NCBI GenBank assembly: GCA_018713755.1
Contig: DVOG01000150.1
Coordinates: 1 to 16,456 of the forward strand
Source of the DNA: Candidatus Spyradosoma merdigallinarum
GTDB lineage: Bacteria; Verrucomicrobiota; Verrucomicrobiia; Opitutales; UBA953
Reading direction: 5' to 3'
DNA length: 16,456 bases
Both the position numbers and the translations under genes were made by a program. Positions 1 to 8,071 of the stretch are shown one piece after another (positions within the stretch are counted from its first letter, which is position 1; each line of letters begins with the position of its first letter). The notes under the pieces were generated by a model. It was not told where the DNA came from, did no database searches, and saw only the letters and a list, made by a program, of their open reading frames with translations.

Positions 1-748
1 GCGCCAGCACCGCGCGCACGTCGGGATCGTCCTCCTGCGGGAAGTCGCCGACGACGAGGCGCAGCCGCATCATGCACTCGACGAGGCGGAACTTCGCCCG
101 AAAATAATTTTCCTCCGAGCCGTGGCGGTCGAGATGGTCTTCGTCGAAATTCGTCCACAGCACGCAGCGCGGCGAAAAATACCGCAGCTCCTCCGCCTGA
201 AACGAACTGATTTCGCAGACGGGGCGAAAGCTCGCCGACGAAGAATGCGTCAGCATCCGCGACATCGGCACGCCGTTGTTCCCGACGGCGAGCGAATCCC
301 TGCCGACGCGCCGCAGCGCGAACGCGAGGAACTCCGTCAGCGTCGTCTTGCCGTTCGTTCCCGTGACGGCGGTCAGCCCGAGCCGCGCGTCCGCCCGCGC
401 GAGAAATTCTTCGCGCGACTCTCCCGCGAGGCGCTTCATCGGCGGGAGCGCGCCCTGCCAGAAAAGCGCGGCGAAATCCGGCTCGCACAGGCAAAGCAGC
501 CCCGCGCGCCGCGCCGCGTCCTTCCACGGATGTTCCCGCGGAAAACCCGGACTGAAGACGACGAGGTCGTGCTCCGCCGCTTCCGCCGCGCCGAAAAGCC
601 GCGCCGCTCCCGCGGCGGAACGGTCGTAGATTTTCGCCGAAAAGCCGTTCCCGCGCAGGAACTCCGCGACGGCGTTCCCGCTGACGCCCGCCCCGAAGAC
701 GGCGACGGGCCTGCCGAGTTTCTTCTCCAGAATTTTCGGGATGTCCAT
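1..748 (-). CDS. murD: UDP-N-acetylmuramoylalanine--D-glutamate ligase MurD, N-terminal part (cut by window edge)
   Basis: This is a partial gene: 249 codons are visible and the C-terminal part lies beyond base 1. MurD adds D-Glu to UDP-MurNAc-L-Ala in the cytoplasm, using ATP, in peptidoglycan precursor synthesis. The protein starts MDIPKILEKKLGRPVAVFG and has an N-terminal Rossmann-like segment (VFGAGVSGNA, about residues 17-26). It then has the Mur-ligase ATP-binding P-loop TGTNGKTT (about residue 130, encoded near 340-365), the EISSFQ segment, and TNFDEDHLDRHGS, which matches the central-domain 'N..DHLDRHG' motif of MurD. MurD is usually about 440-450 aa, so roughly 200 residues are missing. 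The ATG at 748 lies 9 bases after the mraY stop codon, so the two genes are probably co-transcribed. No Shine-Dalgarno sequence is visible. MurC, MurE and MurF share the P-loop, but the N-terminal fold and the DHLDRHG segment favour MurD. Confidence 0.9.
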   Translation of the reverse strand, partial: MDIPKILEKKLGRPVAVFGAGVSGNAVAEFLRGNGFSAKIYDRSAAGAARLFGAAEAAEHDLVVFSPGFPREHPWKDAARRAGLLCLCEPDFAALFWQGALPPMKRLAGESREEFLARADARLGLTAVTGTNGKTTLTEFLAFALRRVGRDSLAVGNNGVPMSRMLTHSSSASFRPVCEISSFQAEELRYFSPRCVLWTNFDEDHLDRHGSEENYFRAKFRLVECMMRLRLVVGDFPQEDDPDVRAVLA

Positions 749-757
749 GCGGAAAAA

Positions 758-1909
758 TCAGCGGATTTTCAGCGAAATCAGCGCGACGACGGCGAGCGCG
801 AGCGAAACGATCCAGCAGCGCGCGACGATTTTCGTGTTCGCCGTGCCGCGCAGCTGCCACGCGTGGTGAATCGGCGTCTTGAGGAAGACGCGCCGCCCTT
901 CGCCGTATCTTTTTTTCGTATACTTGAAATACGTCGTCTGAATCATCACGGAAAGCGTTTCCGTGACGAAGACGCCGCCGGAGACGACGAGAAGCAGCGG
1001 GTGCCCGGAAAGCAGCGCCGTCGCGCCGAGCGCGCCGCCCAGCGCGAGCGAGCCCGTGTCGCCCATGTAGACCGTCGCGGGAGCGGCGTTGAACCAGAGA
1101 AAGACGAGAATGCCCGCCGCGAGCGCCGCGCAGAAGACGGAAAGCTCGCCGACGCCGGGAACGTATCCGATATTCAGATACTCCGCCCAACGCGCGTTCC
1201 CGACGAGATAGGAAACGGCGCCGAAGACGAAAACGCTGGGCAGCGCGCAGCCGGCGGCGAGCCCGTCGAGCCCGTCCGTGAGGTTCACGGCGTGGCTCGC
1301 GCCGACGCTCGTCACCCAGAACAGCGCCAGCACGCCGGCGGCGAACGCGAGCGCGGCGGGCGTCGAAAGGCTGTTCGAAGAAACGACCGCGTCGCTGAAC
1401 GCGACGAGCGGCTGCTTCATCACGGGCAGCCAGATTTCGAGCAGATCCATCCGAAAGCCGCCCTTGCAGAGCAGCACGGCGAAGGCGGCGAGCGCCGTCA
1501 GCGACGTCAGCGCCCATTTCGCGCGGGAACTCATGCCGTCGGGATTTTTCTTCACGACTTTCAGATAATCGTCGCGGAAGCCGACGAGCGCCATCCCGAC
1601 GAAGACCGTGAGCGCGGAGAAGACGTAGGCGTTCGGGCGCGCCGCGAGCAGCGTTCCCGCCAGCGCGGAGACGAAAATGATGATGCCGCCCATCGTCGGC
1701 ACCCTCCGCGTTTCCTGCGCAGCGTTCCCGAGCAGGTCTTTCCCGCGCTCGGGCTGCACCGCGCCGCTCAGCCGGCGGATGATGCGCGGAGCGACGAGCG
1801 CGCCGACGACCGCGGCGATCGCCGCCGCCGAAACCGCGCGCACCGACAAATATTCGAACAGGCGGAGCGGCCCCCAGATTTCTTCCAGATATTTCAAACA
1901 GTAAAGCAT
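758..1909 (-). CDS. mraY: Phospho-N-acetylmuramoyl-pentapeptide-transferase MraY
   Basis: This 383-residue polytopic membrane protein transfers phospho-MurNAc-pentapeptide to undecaprenyl phosphate, giving lipid I. Family motifs are PTMGG (71-75), the catalytic GFRDDYLK (110-117; Asp113 and Asp114), NLTDGLDGLA (209-218; Asp212 and Asp215) and GDTGS (283-287). Many hydrophobic segments fit about ten transmembrane helices. The length matches the family (about 360 aa). The start MLYCLKYLEE at 1909 is the only Met before the conserved region; the same reading frame stays open far upstream, but that part is antisense-type sequence opposite the autotransporter gene. The loop that normally reads PIHHHFE reads PIHHAWQ here (346-352), so the third His and the Glu are replaced. 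murD follows after 9 bases. Upstream there is no murF, only the autotransporter and its terminator, so mraY must have its own promoter in 1910-2003. A weak -10-like TTTATC lies at 1926-1931. Confidence 0.95.
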   Translation of the reverse strand: MLYCLKYLEEIWGPLRLFEYLSVRAVSAAAIAAVVGALVAPRIIRRLSGAVQPERGKDLLGNAAQETRRVPTMGGIIIFVSALAGTLLAARPNAYVFSALTVFVGMALVGFRDDYLKVVKKNPDGMSSRAKWALTSLTALAAFAVLLCKGGFRMDLLEIWLPVMKQPLVAFSDAVVSSNSLSTPAALAFAAGVLALFWVTSVGASHAVNLTDGLDGLAAGCALPSVFVFGAVSYLVGNARWAEYLNIGYVPGVGELSVFCAALAAGILVFLWFNAAPATVYMGDTGSLALGGALGATALLSGHPLLLVVSGGVFVTETLSVMIQTTYFKYTKKRYGEGRRVFLKTPIHHAWQLRGTANTKIVARCWIVSLALAVVALISLKIR

Positions 1910-2003
1910 CGCGAAAACCGGAAAAGATAAAGCCTGCGCGGGAAAGAAGAAAGGAAGAAAACGCGCCCGCGGGAACGGCGAAACGCCGACTCCGTTCCCG
2001 CCG

Positions 2004-2052
2004 AAAAAAAAAAGAAGCGTTCCCGCGGGAACGAAATTCTCCGCGGGAACGC
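2004..2052 (-). terminator. Intrinsic terminator of the autotransporter gene, built from the GCGTTCCCGC word
   Basis: On the minus strand, downstream of the autotransporter stop codon, two nested hairpins are possible. One is the 16-bp palindrome CGTTCCCGCGGGAACG at 2018-2033. The other is a 12-bp perfect stem between 2041-2052 and 2017-2028 with a 12-base loop. Both are followed on the minus strand by a short spacer and a run of ten U (the A-run at 2004-2013). This separates the autotransporter from mraY. Confidence 0.75.
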
Positions 2053-2079
2053 CCTTGCGCCGAAAAGCCGCGCCGCGCG

Positions 2080-5000
2080 TCAGAAGCGCGTGCGGAAGAT
2101 GGCGTTGAAGGAATGCGTCGGGTCGGCGTCGTCGCGCAGGAACTGGATGTCGTAGTCGAACGAGACGGTGGTGAAGTCGCCGAGCAGCACGGTCAGCCCC
2201 GCGCCGGCGGTCGCGTAGTCGTCGCCGGTGCTGTTGATCGTGTTCGTGTAAGTTTCCGCGAGCGGGAGCGCGAGCCGGGCGTCGAAATCTTCGTCCGTGC
2301 CGAGGAATTCGTGATTCCAGGAAAGGCGCGCTTCCGGCAGCAGCGAGACGAAGTCGAAGTCCGCGCGATAGGAGATGCGCCAGCCGACGCTCGACTGCAG
2401 CGAATCGTAGCTGACGTCGTCCACTTCCTGGCGCGCCCACGCCTCCGAGGAGGATTCCGTGTACCCGTCGATGTTGTTGGAAACGTAGCGCAGCGACAGC
2501 GCCGGGCCCATGGAGAAGCGGTTCATTTTCCATTCGTAGCCGCCCTCGATGAAGGCGATGCCCTGCCAGCCGTCCGGATTCGCCGTCGATTTCCAGCTGC
2601 CGTTCCCGACGGAAACTTTCCGCGAGAAATCGTATTCCTCGAACCCGAACGCCGCGAGCGCCGTATAATAGAGCGAGCCGATTTCGTCCGTCTCGCATCC
2701 CGCGAGGTAGACGCCGATGTTGCGCGACTGGATTTCCGTGCGCCCGCCGTCGTCGAACTTCGTGCGTCCGCTCGTGAAGCCGGCGAAAATCCCGACCGCG
2801 ACGTCGTCCGAAAGCGCGTAATCCGCGCCCATGAAGACGTTGAGCATGTTCGACTTCGTCTTGGACAGCGCCATGCCCTCGTTGTCGTCCGCTTCGGAGA
2901 ACGAGAAGCCGCCGTTCATCCAAATCATCAGCGGATTGTCCTCGAAGGGAGAAAGATACGGCACGAAGCCCGACGAAGCGCCGGAATCCGGGCGCGCCGC
3001 GTAGGTGAAGCCGCTGTTCCCGAAGAGCGGATTGCTCCACGTGTCGACGTGGATGAAGCCGCCGCGCAGCTCGCGGGAACGCCGCGAAAGCGCTCCCGTG
3101 ACGGCGCTCGCCTGTTTGTCGTGAAGCTCGTCGATCGCGATGAGGTTCACGGGAACGCCGACGCTGTCCAGCGCCGCGGCGAGCTCGGACGCGTTCTGAA
3201 GCCGGTTGTATTCCGCCGCGAAGGGCGAAATGTCCGCGGAGCCGAGCTGATTCGCCCGCAGCAACGCGTGCGAAACGGCGTTCTGCCGCGCGGAAAAGCC
3301 GTCGTAATGCAGCGAAAGATTCGAAATTTCCTGCTCCGTTTCGAGCGAGAAGACGACTTTTTCGAGCACCGTCTCGACCGTCGTGCGTTCTCCGGTGTCC
3401 GGGTTCGTTTCCGTCGTGCTCAACAAAGTCTCCTCCACCGTTTCTTCCCGGAGCGTGAAAACGATTTCTTCTTCCGCGAGGCTGCCGTCTCTTTTCACGG
3501 TAAGCAGCGTCGGCCACGCTTCGTTCATGACGACGATGTTTTCGACGCCGCTTGCGGAAACCACGTAGCCGTCGTAAACGTAATCTTTAATGACGGTCTC
3601 GGTTCTTTCTCCTTCCGAATCCGTCTTGACCTCGACTTCCCGCTGCGGCACGAAAACGAGCTCCGCGCCGCTGTACGGGACCGCGTCGCCGAAATCGTAG
3701 ACAATGCTCGTCGTCGTTTCGTGCACGGAATCGTAGCCGGAGAAATCGAATTTGCCGTTGACCACGAGCGTGTCGGAATCGCCGCGGGAACGGGAGGAGA
3801 AGATGAGCGTCGCTCCCGCCTCGACCTGCATGTCGCCCGTGACGGTCGTTTTTCCGACGTCGAACGCGCCGCCGTTCGCGACGACGAAGCCGTATTCCGT
3901 TTCGTCGGAGCCGGAATCGACCCGCTCGGCGTCCGGCGTGACGTCGAGCGTCGTCTCGCCGTCGGCGTAAAGCGTGCCGCCGGAAACCGAAACGCCGTGC
4001 CTGACGGCCATCGTTCCCGTCCAGGCGACGACCGCGGAATCGGCGACGGAAAGCGCGCCGTCCACCGTCGTGTTCCCGCCGATCGTCAGCGCCGCGTTCC
4101 CGCCGGCGGAAAGCGAGCCGGGATTCGTGTGCCGCCATTCGTTTTCGCCGGCGTCGTTTTCGACATAGCCGAAAGTTCCCAGCGTGACGGTGCTGCCGCC
4201 GGCGACGCTGCCGCGCGCTTCCCCGAAAAGCGAAATGCCGCTGCTGACGTCGACGTCGCCGAGCACCGAAAGCGCGCCGCCGCGCGCGGCCGTTCCTTCG
4301 TCCTCGCCTTCGCCCTGCACCGCGTTTTGTCCGACCACGATGCCGGTGAAAGACGTTCCGGCGCTCAAGGCAGCGCTCCCGCCGAAGACGGAAAGCGTCG
4401 TTCCCGTCGCGTTGACGCCGGCGGAAAACGCGCCGCCGTTCACCGTGACGCCGGAGCCGAAGTTCGCGTTGTTCGCCAAATTGAGCCTGCCGCCGTTGAG
4501 CGTGACCGTTCCCGCGGAAACCGCCGTGCGGTTATCGTTCTCGGCGACGACGAAGGTGCCGCCGTAAATGTTCACGCCGGACCCGGAATTGATGCTCGAG
4601 TGCAAATTGAACGTGCCGCCGTAGATGTTCACGCCTCGCTCGAACGTCGCGGATCCGGAAATGCTCGTCGAGCCTCCGTACTGCAGGAACGCCGCGCCTT
4701 TTTTCAGCTTCGCGTCGGCGTAGGAGCCGACGACGCCGCCCTCCGCGACGGTGAAGCTGCCGCCGTTCACGCAGACGGTGTCCTCCACGTAAAATTCTCC
4801 TCCGCCGCGGACGACGAAGCCGTCGTCGTCGAGCATGAGCGAGTGAGCGTTGACGACTTGGTCGGCATTGATCGTGCAGCCGGAAGAGCCTTCCATGACG
4901 AAGCCGCCCATCGTGAAGTCGACGGAAGAAACCGTAATGAGCTCTTCGTTGCCCGTCGCGCCGTCGTAGGAAATTTCCACGCGCCACTCGCCGGCTTGCG

Positions 5001-6780
5001 TCGCGTAGTTCGAGCCCCAGAACGCGTTGGTCGAAAACGTCCACGACGTTCCGACGATGCTGCTGTCGCCGGCCATCACCGTTTCTCCCGCGGGCTGGAC
5101 GAGAACGCTTTTCTGGCCGTCCGGCGCGATGAGCGTCACCGTCAGCGAATTGAGATCCATCGTGATGTCGGTGGCGCCGCCCGCCTCCGCGTCGATTTCA
5201 TTGGCAAAATCGATGGTGACGGAAACGGTTTCGAGGCTTTGGGGGATTTGCGAGACGAAAACGCCGCTCCCGCCGGCCGTTCCCGTCGTGAACACGTAAG
5301 TCGCCTCGCGCGCCTGCGCCGAAGGATTGACGTCGGAATCCTTCAGCGAAATCCGCGAAGAATCGATCGACGCGCTCGTTTCGACCGTCGTGTAGGCGAT
5401 GTCGCGCACGGTGTCGACGAAGCCGACGGGATCGATCATGCCGAAGCCGTAATTGTTGTTGAACCAGTAGCCGCCGTTGTTTTTCTGCCAGTCGCCGGTG
5501 GAATTCACCGTCGTGGTCGTCGTCTCGCCGGTTTCCGGGTCCGTGACCGTCGTGGTGTAGCCGCTTTTCTGCACCCAGGAGCCGATTTCCTCATCGTAGA
5601 CGGCGTCGATGTTCGGCGCCTCGCCGTGCCCGGAAGAATACGCGAGCGCGTGCTTCGCCCAGCGGGAATCCATCACGGGGCAAACTTGCTTGCCGAGCGC
5701 GATGACGCCGGCGACGAGCGGCGAAGCGAAGGACGTGCCGCTTTCCGCGGCGTAGTCGTCGTTCGCGACGGTCGGCGTCGTTTCGGTCGAAGTCGTCGAA
5801 TCGTCCGTCGTCGTCGAAGAAGAAGAGCCGCTGCTTCCCGTGTTGTAGCCGAGCTCTCCCGTGCGGTCGGTGGAAACGACGTCGTCGCCGGGAGCGGAAA
5901 TGAAGATGTTCGAGCCGTAATTGGAGAAATCGGCGTAAACGCCGTCGGAATCCGTCGCCGCGACGAGAATGCCGGCGTTCGTGAGCGAGGCGTTGGTATT
6001 CCAGCCGGAGTCCCCGCCGTAGCCGTCCCCGCGCGAGTTCCCGGCGGCGAAGACGTAAATCACGTTGTTCAGCGAAGTCGCTTCGACGGCGGCGGCGAAG
6101 ACCCGACCATCCGAATTCCCCGCGGTATAAACGCTGCCGAACGAGCAGTTTTTGACCTGAATGGCCGCCTCGCCGAGATACGAGACCGCGTCCCCGCTGC
6201 CGGAGACGCCGGACGCCCAGTACGCGGCTTCCGTCGCCGCGGAAATGTTCACGCCCGAGCCGTCGCTCCCGGAATGCAGCCCGGCGATCGTCGCTCCCGG
6301 CGCCGCGCCGACGACGCCGGCGTCGTTCCCGCCGACGGCCGCCGCCATGCCCGCGACGAAGGTGCCATGGTTTTCGTCCGTGTAAATCTGCGAGCCGTCC
6401 GCGGGCAGCTCTTCCGTCCCGATGAAGTCCTTGCTCAGCCCGTTCGCCGGATTCGTTCCCGGATTGTACGGCGAGACGTTCAAATCCTCGTGATTCGGTT
6501 CGACCCACGTGTCGATGATGCCGATGACCACGCCCTCGCCCGTGATGCCTTCGTTCCAGAGCTCGGCGATTTCGACGCCGTTCCGCGCCGGAAACCACTG
6601 CCACTGCCGATTGATGATCGGGTCGTCGTAGACGTAACTTGGGGAAATCTGCGTCGGCGTCGTCTGCGACGAAGACGTCGAAGAAGAGGACGACGATGCG
6701 CTCTGCGCGACGGCGGGAACGCCGAAAGCGACGGCGGACGCGCACGCGAAAAGAAGCGGGAGAGGCAGGCGGACTTTCAT
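2080..6780 (-). CDS. Autotransporter with subtilisin-like (S8) serine protease domain
   Basis: This 1566-residue protein is predicted to be displayed at the cell surface. A signal peptide (MKVRLPLPLLFACASAVAFG, cleavage near AVA-Q or VAQ-S at 25-27) is followed by a Ser/Thr-rich linker (27-43). The subtilase domain carries Asp90 (GIIDTW), His138 (ENHGTFVAG), the oxyanion Asn248 (AAGNS) and Ser350 (GTSFASPLVAG), so the triad is intact. A Ser/Thr/Asp-rich insert (about 315-342) lies just before the nucleophile. Residues about 465-625 resemble a P/Homo-B domain (WRVEISYDG...). Residues about 640-820 are short beta-helix-like repeats (GVNIYGGTF). A helical linker (ALDSVGVPVN...SRRSRELRGG) leads to a C-terminal autotransporter barrel (about 1283-1566) ending in Phe (FRTRF). 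This fits type Va secretion of a protease. Targets and self-cleavage cannot be read from the sequence. It is a single-gene transcript with its own terminator. Confidence 0.92.
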   Translation of the reverse strand: MKVRLPLPLLFACASAVAFGVPAVAQSASSSSSSTSSSQTTPTQISPSYVYDDPIINRQWQWFPARNGVEIAELWNEGITGEGVVIGIIDTWVEPNHEDLNVSPYNPGTNPANGLSKDFIGTEELPADGSQIYTDENHGTFVAGMAAAVGGNDAGVVGAAPGATIAGLHSGSDGSGVNISAATEAAYWASGVSGSGDAVSYLGEAAIQVKNCSFGSVYTAGNSDGRVFAAAVEATSLNNVIYVFAAGNSRGDGYGGDSGWNTNASLTNAGILVAATDSDGVYADFSNYGSNIFISAPGDDVVSTDRTGELGYNTGSSGSSSSTTTDDSTTSTETTPTVANDDYAAESGTSFASPLVAGVIALGKQVCPVMDSRWAKHALAYSSGHGEAPNIDAVYDEEIGSWVQKSGYTTTVTDPETGETTTTTVNSTGDWQKNNGGYWFNNNYGFGMIDPVGFVDTVRDIAYTTVETSASIDSSRISLKDSDVNPSAQAREATYVFTTGTAGGSGVFVSQIPQSLETVSVTIDFANEIDAEAGGATDITMDLNSLTVTLIAPDGQKSVLVQPAGETVMAGDSSIVGTSWTFSTNAFWGSNYATQAGEWRVEISYDGATGNEELITVSSVDFTMGGFVMEGSSGCTINADQVVNAHSLMLDDDGFVVRGGGEFYVEDTVCVNGGSFTVAEGGVVGSYADAKLKKGAAFLQYGGSTSISGSATFERGVNIYGGTFNLHSSINSGSGVNIYGGTFVVAENDNRTAVSAGTVTLNGGRLNLANNANFGSGVTVNGGAFSAGVNATGTTLSVFGGSAALSAGTSFTGIVVGQNAVQGEGEDEGTAARGGALSVLGDVDVSSGISLFGEARGSVAGGSTVTLGTFGYVENDAGENEWRHTNPGSLSAGGNAALTIGGNTTVDGALSVADSAVVAWTGTMAVRHGVSVSGGTLYADGETTLDVTPDAERVDSGSDETEYGFVVANGGAFDVGKTTVTGDMQVEAGATLIFSSRSRGDSDTLVVNGKFDFSGYDSVHETTTSIVYDFGDAVPYSGAELVFVPQREVEVKTDSEGERTETVIKDYVYDGYVVSASGVENIVVMNEAWPTLLTVKRDGSLAEEEIVFTLREETVEETLLSTTETNPDTGERTTVETVLEKVVFSLETEQEISNLSLHYDGFSARQNAVSHALLRANQLGSADISPFAAEYNRLQNASELAAALDSVGVPVNLIAIDELHDKQASAVTGALSRRSRELRGGFIHVDTWSNPLFGNSGFTYAARPDSGASSGFVPYLSPFEDNPLMIWMNGGFSFSEADDNEGMALSKTKSNMLNVFMGADYALSDDVAVGIFAGFTSGRTKFDDGGRTEIQSRNIGVYLAGCETDEIGSLYYTALAAFGFEEYDFSRKVSVGNGSWKSTANPDGWQGIAFIEGGYEWKMNRFSMGPALSLRYVSNNIDGYTESSSEAWARQEVDDVSYDSLQSSVGWRISYRADFDFVSLLPEARLSWNHEFLGTDEDFDARLALPLAETYTNTINSTGDDYATAGAGLTVLLGDFTTVSFDYDIQFLRDDADPTHSFNAIFRTRF
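4555..4637 (-). repeat. Tandem 57-base (19-residue) repeat in the autotransporter passenger
   Basis: Two near-identical units encode GVNIYGGTF at residues 716-724 and 735-743, a period of 19 codons. On the plus strand the words GTGCCGCCGTAAATGTTCAC and GTGCCGCCGTAGATGTTCAC lie 57 bases apart. More divergent units follow (TVTLNGGRL near 758, GVTVNGGAF at 777, LSVFGGSA near 796), all spaced about 19-22 residues. This is the pattern of a parallel beta-helix passenger stalk, and recent duplication of one turn is likely. Confidence 0.6.
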
Positions 6781-6892
6781 AAAAACGGGGGGATTTGATT
6801 ATGGGGGAAAGGAATGAGGCCGCGGCGGAGCAAAGCGTACCCGCCGCATTGTCTTTACGGAGAGCAAACGCTTTTCCCGCGGGAACGGCAAG

Positions 6893-6918
6893 AAAAAAGC
6901 TCGGAGCGCGCTCAGAGC
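6893..6918 (-). terminator. Intrinsic terminator of argC overlapping its stop codon
   Basis: On the minus strand, a 20-base inverted repeat (6899-6918, GCTCTGAGCG / CGCTCCGAGC, one mismatched pair) contains the argC TGA at 6912-6914. It is followed by six U (the A-run at 6893-6898). The remaining gap to the autotransporter start (6781-6892) holds one TTCCCGCGGGAA palindrome and a possible -35 TTGCCG (6886-6891), with no clear -10. Confidence 0.55.
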
Positions 6919-7955
6919 AGCCCGGCGGTTTCTTCGAAGCCCAGCGCGAGGTTCATCAGCTGAACCGCCTGACCGGACGCGCCTTTGACCACGTTGTCGA
7001 TGCAGGACGTGATGACGAAATTCTTCGTGCGCGGGTCGAAAACCGCGGAGATGTCCGCGCGGTTCGTTCCCGCGACGTGCGCCGTGTCCGGGAACGTCCC
7101 GCTCCCGAGCACGGCGACGAAGGGCCTGCCCGCGTAAGCTTTTTCCCAACAGGCGTAAACCTGCGCGAGCGTCGCCTCTCCCGCGGGAACCGTGATCGTC
7201 GTCGAGATCCCGCGCTTCATCGGAGCCAGATGCGGGCAGAACTGCACGACGACGCGCGTTCCCGCCGCGAGCGAAAGCTGCTCCTCGATTTCGGAAAGAT
7301 GCCGGTGCTTCGGCAGCCCGTAGGCCTTCGCCGACTCGTCGCGCTCGCAGTAGGCGTAGGCGAGATCCGATTTTTTCCCCGCGCCCGAAACGCCCGAATA
7401 CGCGTTGATCACGCACGTTCCCGCCGCCGGGCGCAACAGGCGTTCCCGCAGCAGCGGCACGAGCGGAATCTGGATGCTCGTCGGGTAGCAGCCCGGGCAC
7501 GCCACGAGCGGCGCGGCCTTCCACGCGTCGTCGAGCGCGAGTTCCGGCACGACGTAGGGCGTTTTCTTCAGAAGCTCGACGTCCGGATGCGGCTTGCCGT
7601 AGTACTCTTCGTAAACCGCGGGATCGTTCAGCCGGAAATCCGCCGAAAGGTCGAACACGCGCCGGCCCGCCGCGACGAGCGGACGCGCGTACTCGGCGGC
7701 GACGCCGTGCGGGAGCGCCAGAAACCAGACGTCGACCGGCTCCGCGCAAATCGCTTCCGGGTCGGCGCGCACGAACGCGAGCCCCGCGGGAATGATTTCC
7801 CGGAACTGCGGCATGACCTCCGCCAGAGGCGTTCCCGCGAGCGACCGCGAACACACGCAGGAAAGCTCCGCGTTCGGGTGCCGCGACAGCAGCCGCACCA
7901 GTTCTTCTCCGGCGTATCCGGAAGCGCCGACGATTCCGACTTTGATTTTGCTCAT
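6912..7955 (-). CDS. argC: N-acetyl-gamma-glutamyl-phosphate reductase ArgC
   Basis: This 347-residue cytoplasmic enzyme reduces N-acetylglutamyl phosphate to the semialdehyde with NADPH, a step of arginine biosynthesis. It shows the N-terminal Rossmann motif GIVGASGYAGEEL (7-19) and the active-site CPGCYPT, in which the second Cys (Cys156) is the family nucleophile. It also has NAYSGVSGAGK (184-194), and KHRHLSEIEEQ around the expected catalytic His219, followed by PHLAPMKRGI. The length is normal. I chose the ATG at 7955 (MSKIKVGIVG) because family members begin just before the Rossmann strand. In-frame upstream starts (for example MAGT at 7967) would fall within or upstream of the predicted promoter. 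No other arginine gene is visible nearby. It diverges from the secreted orphan gene at 8072. Confidence 0.95.
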   Translation of the reverse strand: MSKIKVGIVGASGYAGEELVRLLSRHPNAELSCVCSRSLAGTPLAEVMPQFREIIPAGLAFVRADPEAICAEPVDVWFLALPHGVAAEYARPLVAAGRRVFDLSADFRLNDPAVYEEYYGKPHPDVELLKKTPYVVPELALDDAWKAAPLVACPGCYPTSIQIPLVPLLRERLLRPAAGTCVINAYSGVSGAGKKSDLAYAYCERDESAKAYGLPKHRHLSEIEEQLSLAAGTRVVVQFCPHLAPMKRGISTTITVPAGEATLAQVYACWEKAYAGRPFVAVLGSGTFPDTAHVAGTNRADISAVFDPRTKNFVITSCIDNVVKGASGQAVQLMNLALGFEETAGLL

Positions 7956-7965
7956 AGTTCCCGCC

Positions 7966-7993
7966 ATTTTCGATTTTCCGCGCGGGAACGCAA
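7966..7993 (-). promoter_or_regulatory. Predicted argC promoter
   Basis: On the minus strand, a -35-like TTGCGT (7988-7993) runs directly into the common word GCGTTCCCGC. A -10-like GAAAAT (7966-7971) follows after 16 bases. The first T of the -35 is exactly 38 bases before the argC ATG, the same distance as in the purH promoter. A transcript from here would have a leader of only a few bases. Confidence 0.4.
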
Positions 7994-8011
7994 AGTTTTT
8001 CTGAAAAAAAC

Positions 8012-8040
8012 TTGCTTCGCGGGAACGCGTCTCGTAGTTT
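8012..8040 (+). promoter_or_regulatory. Predicted promoter of the secreted orphan gene
   Basis: TTGCTT (8012-8017), a 17-base spacer and TAGTTT (8035-8040) follow an A-run (8004-8010). The common word GCGGGAACGC (8019-8028) lies inside the spacer. Transcription would start about 25 bases before the ATG at 8072. Confidence 0.4.
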
Positions 8041-8071
8041 TTTTTGAACCTCAAAACACTCTCCGGACAAA

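Noticed and set aside
1910..3517. In-frame upstream extension of mraY to about 919 residues
   Set aside because: The extension lies in another frame of the autotransporter gene and is Arg-rich without motifs. The real protein starts at 1909.
2113..6798. A 1561-residue open frame on the plus strand opposite the autotransporter gene
   Set aside because: It is Arg-, Asp- and Val-rich with no signal peptide or family motif. It is the complementary-strand shadow of a high-G+C gene whose minus-strand product has a signal peptide, an intact protease triad and a barrel.
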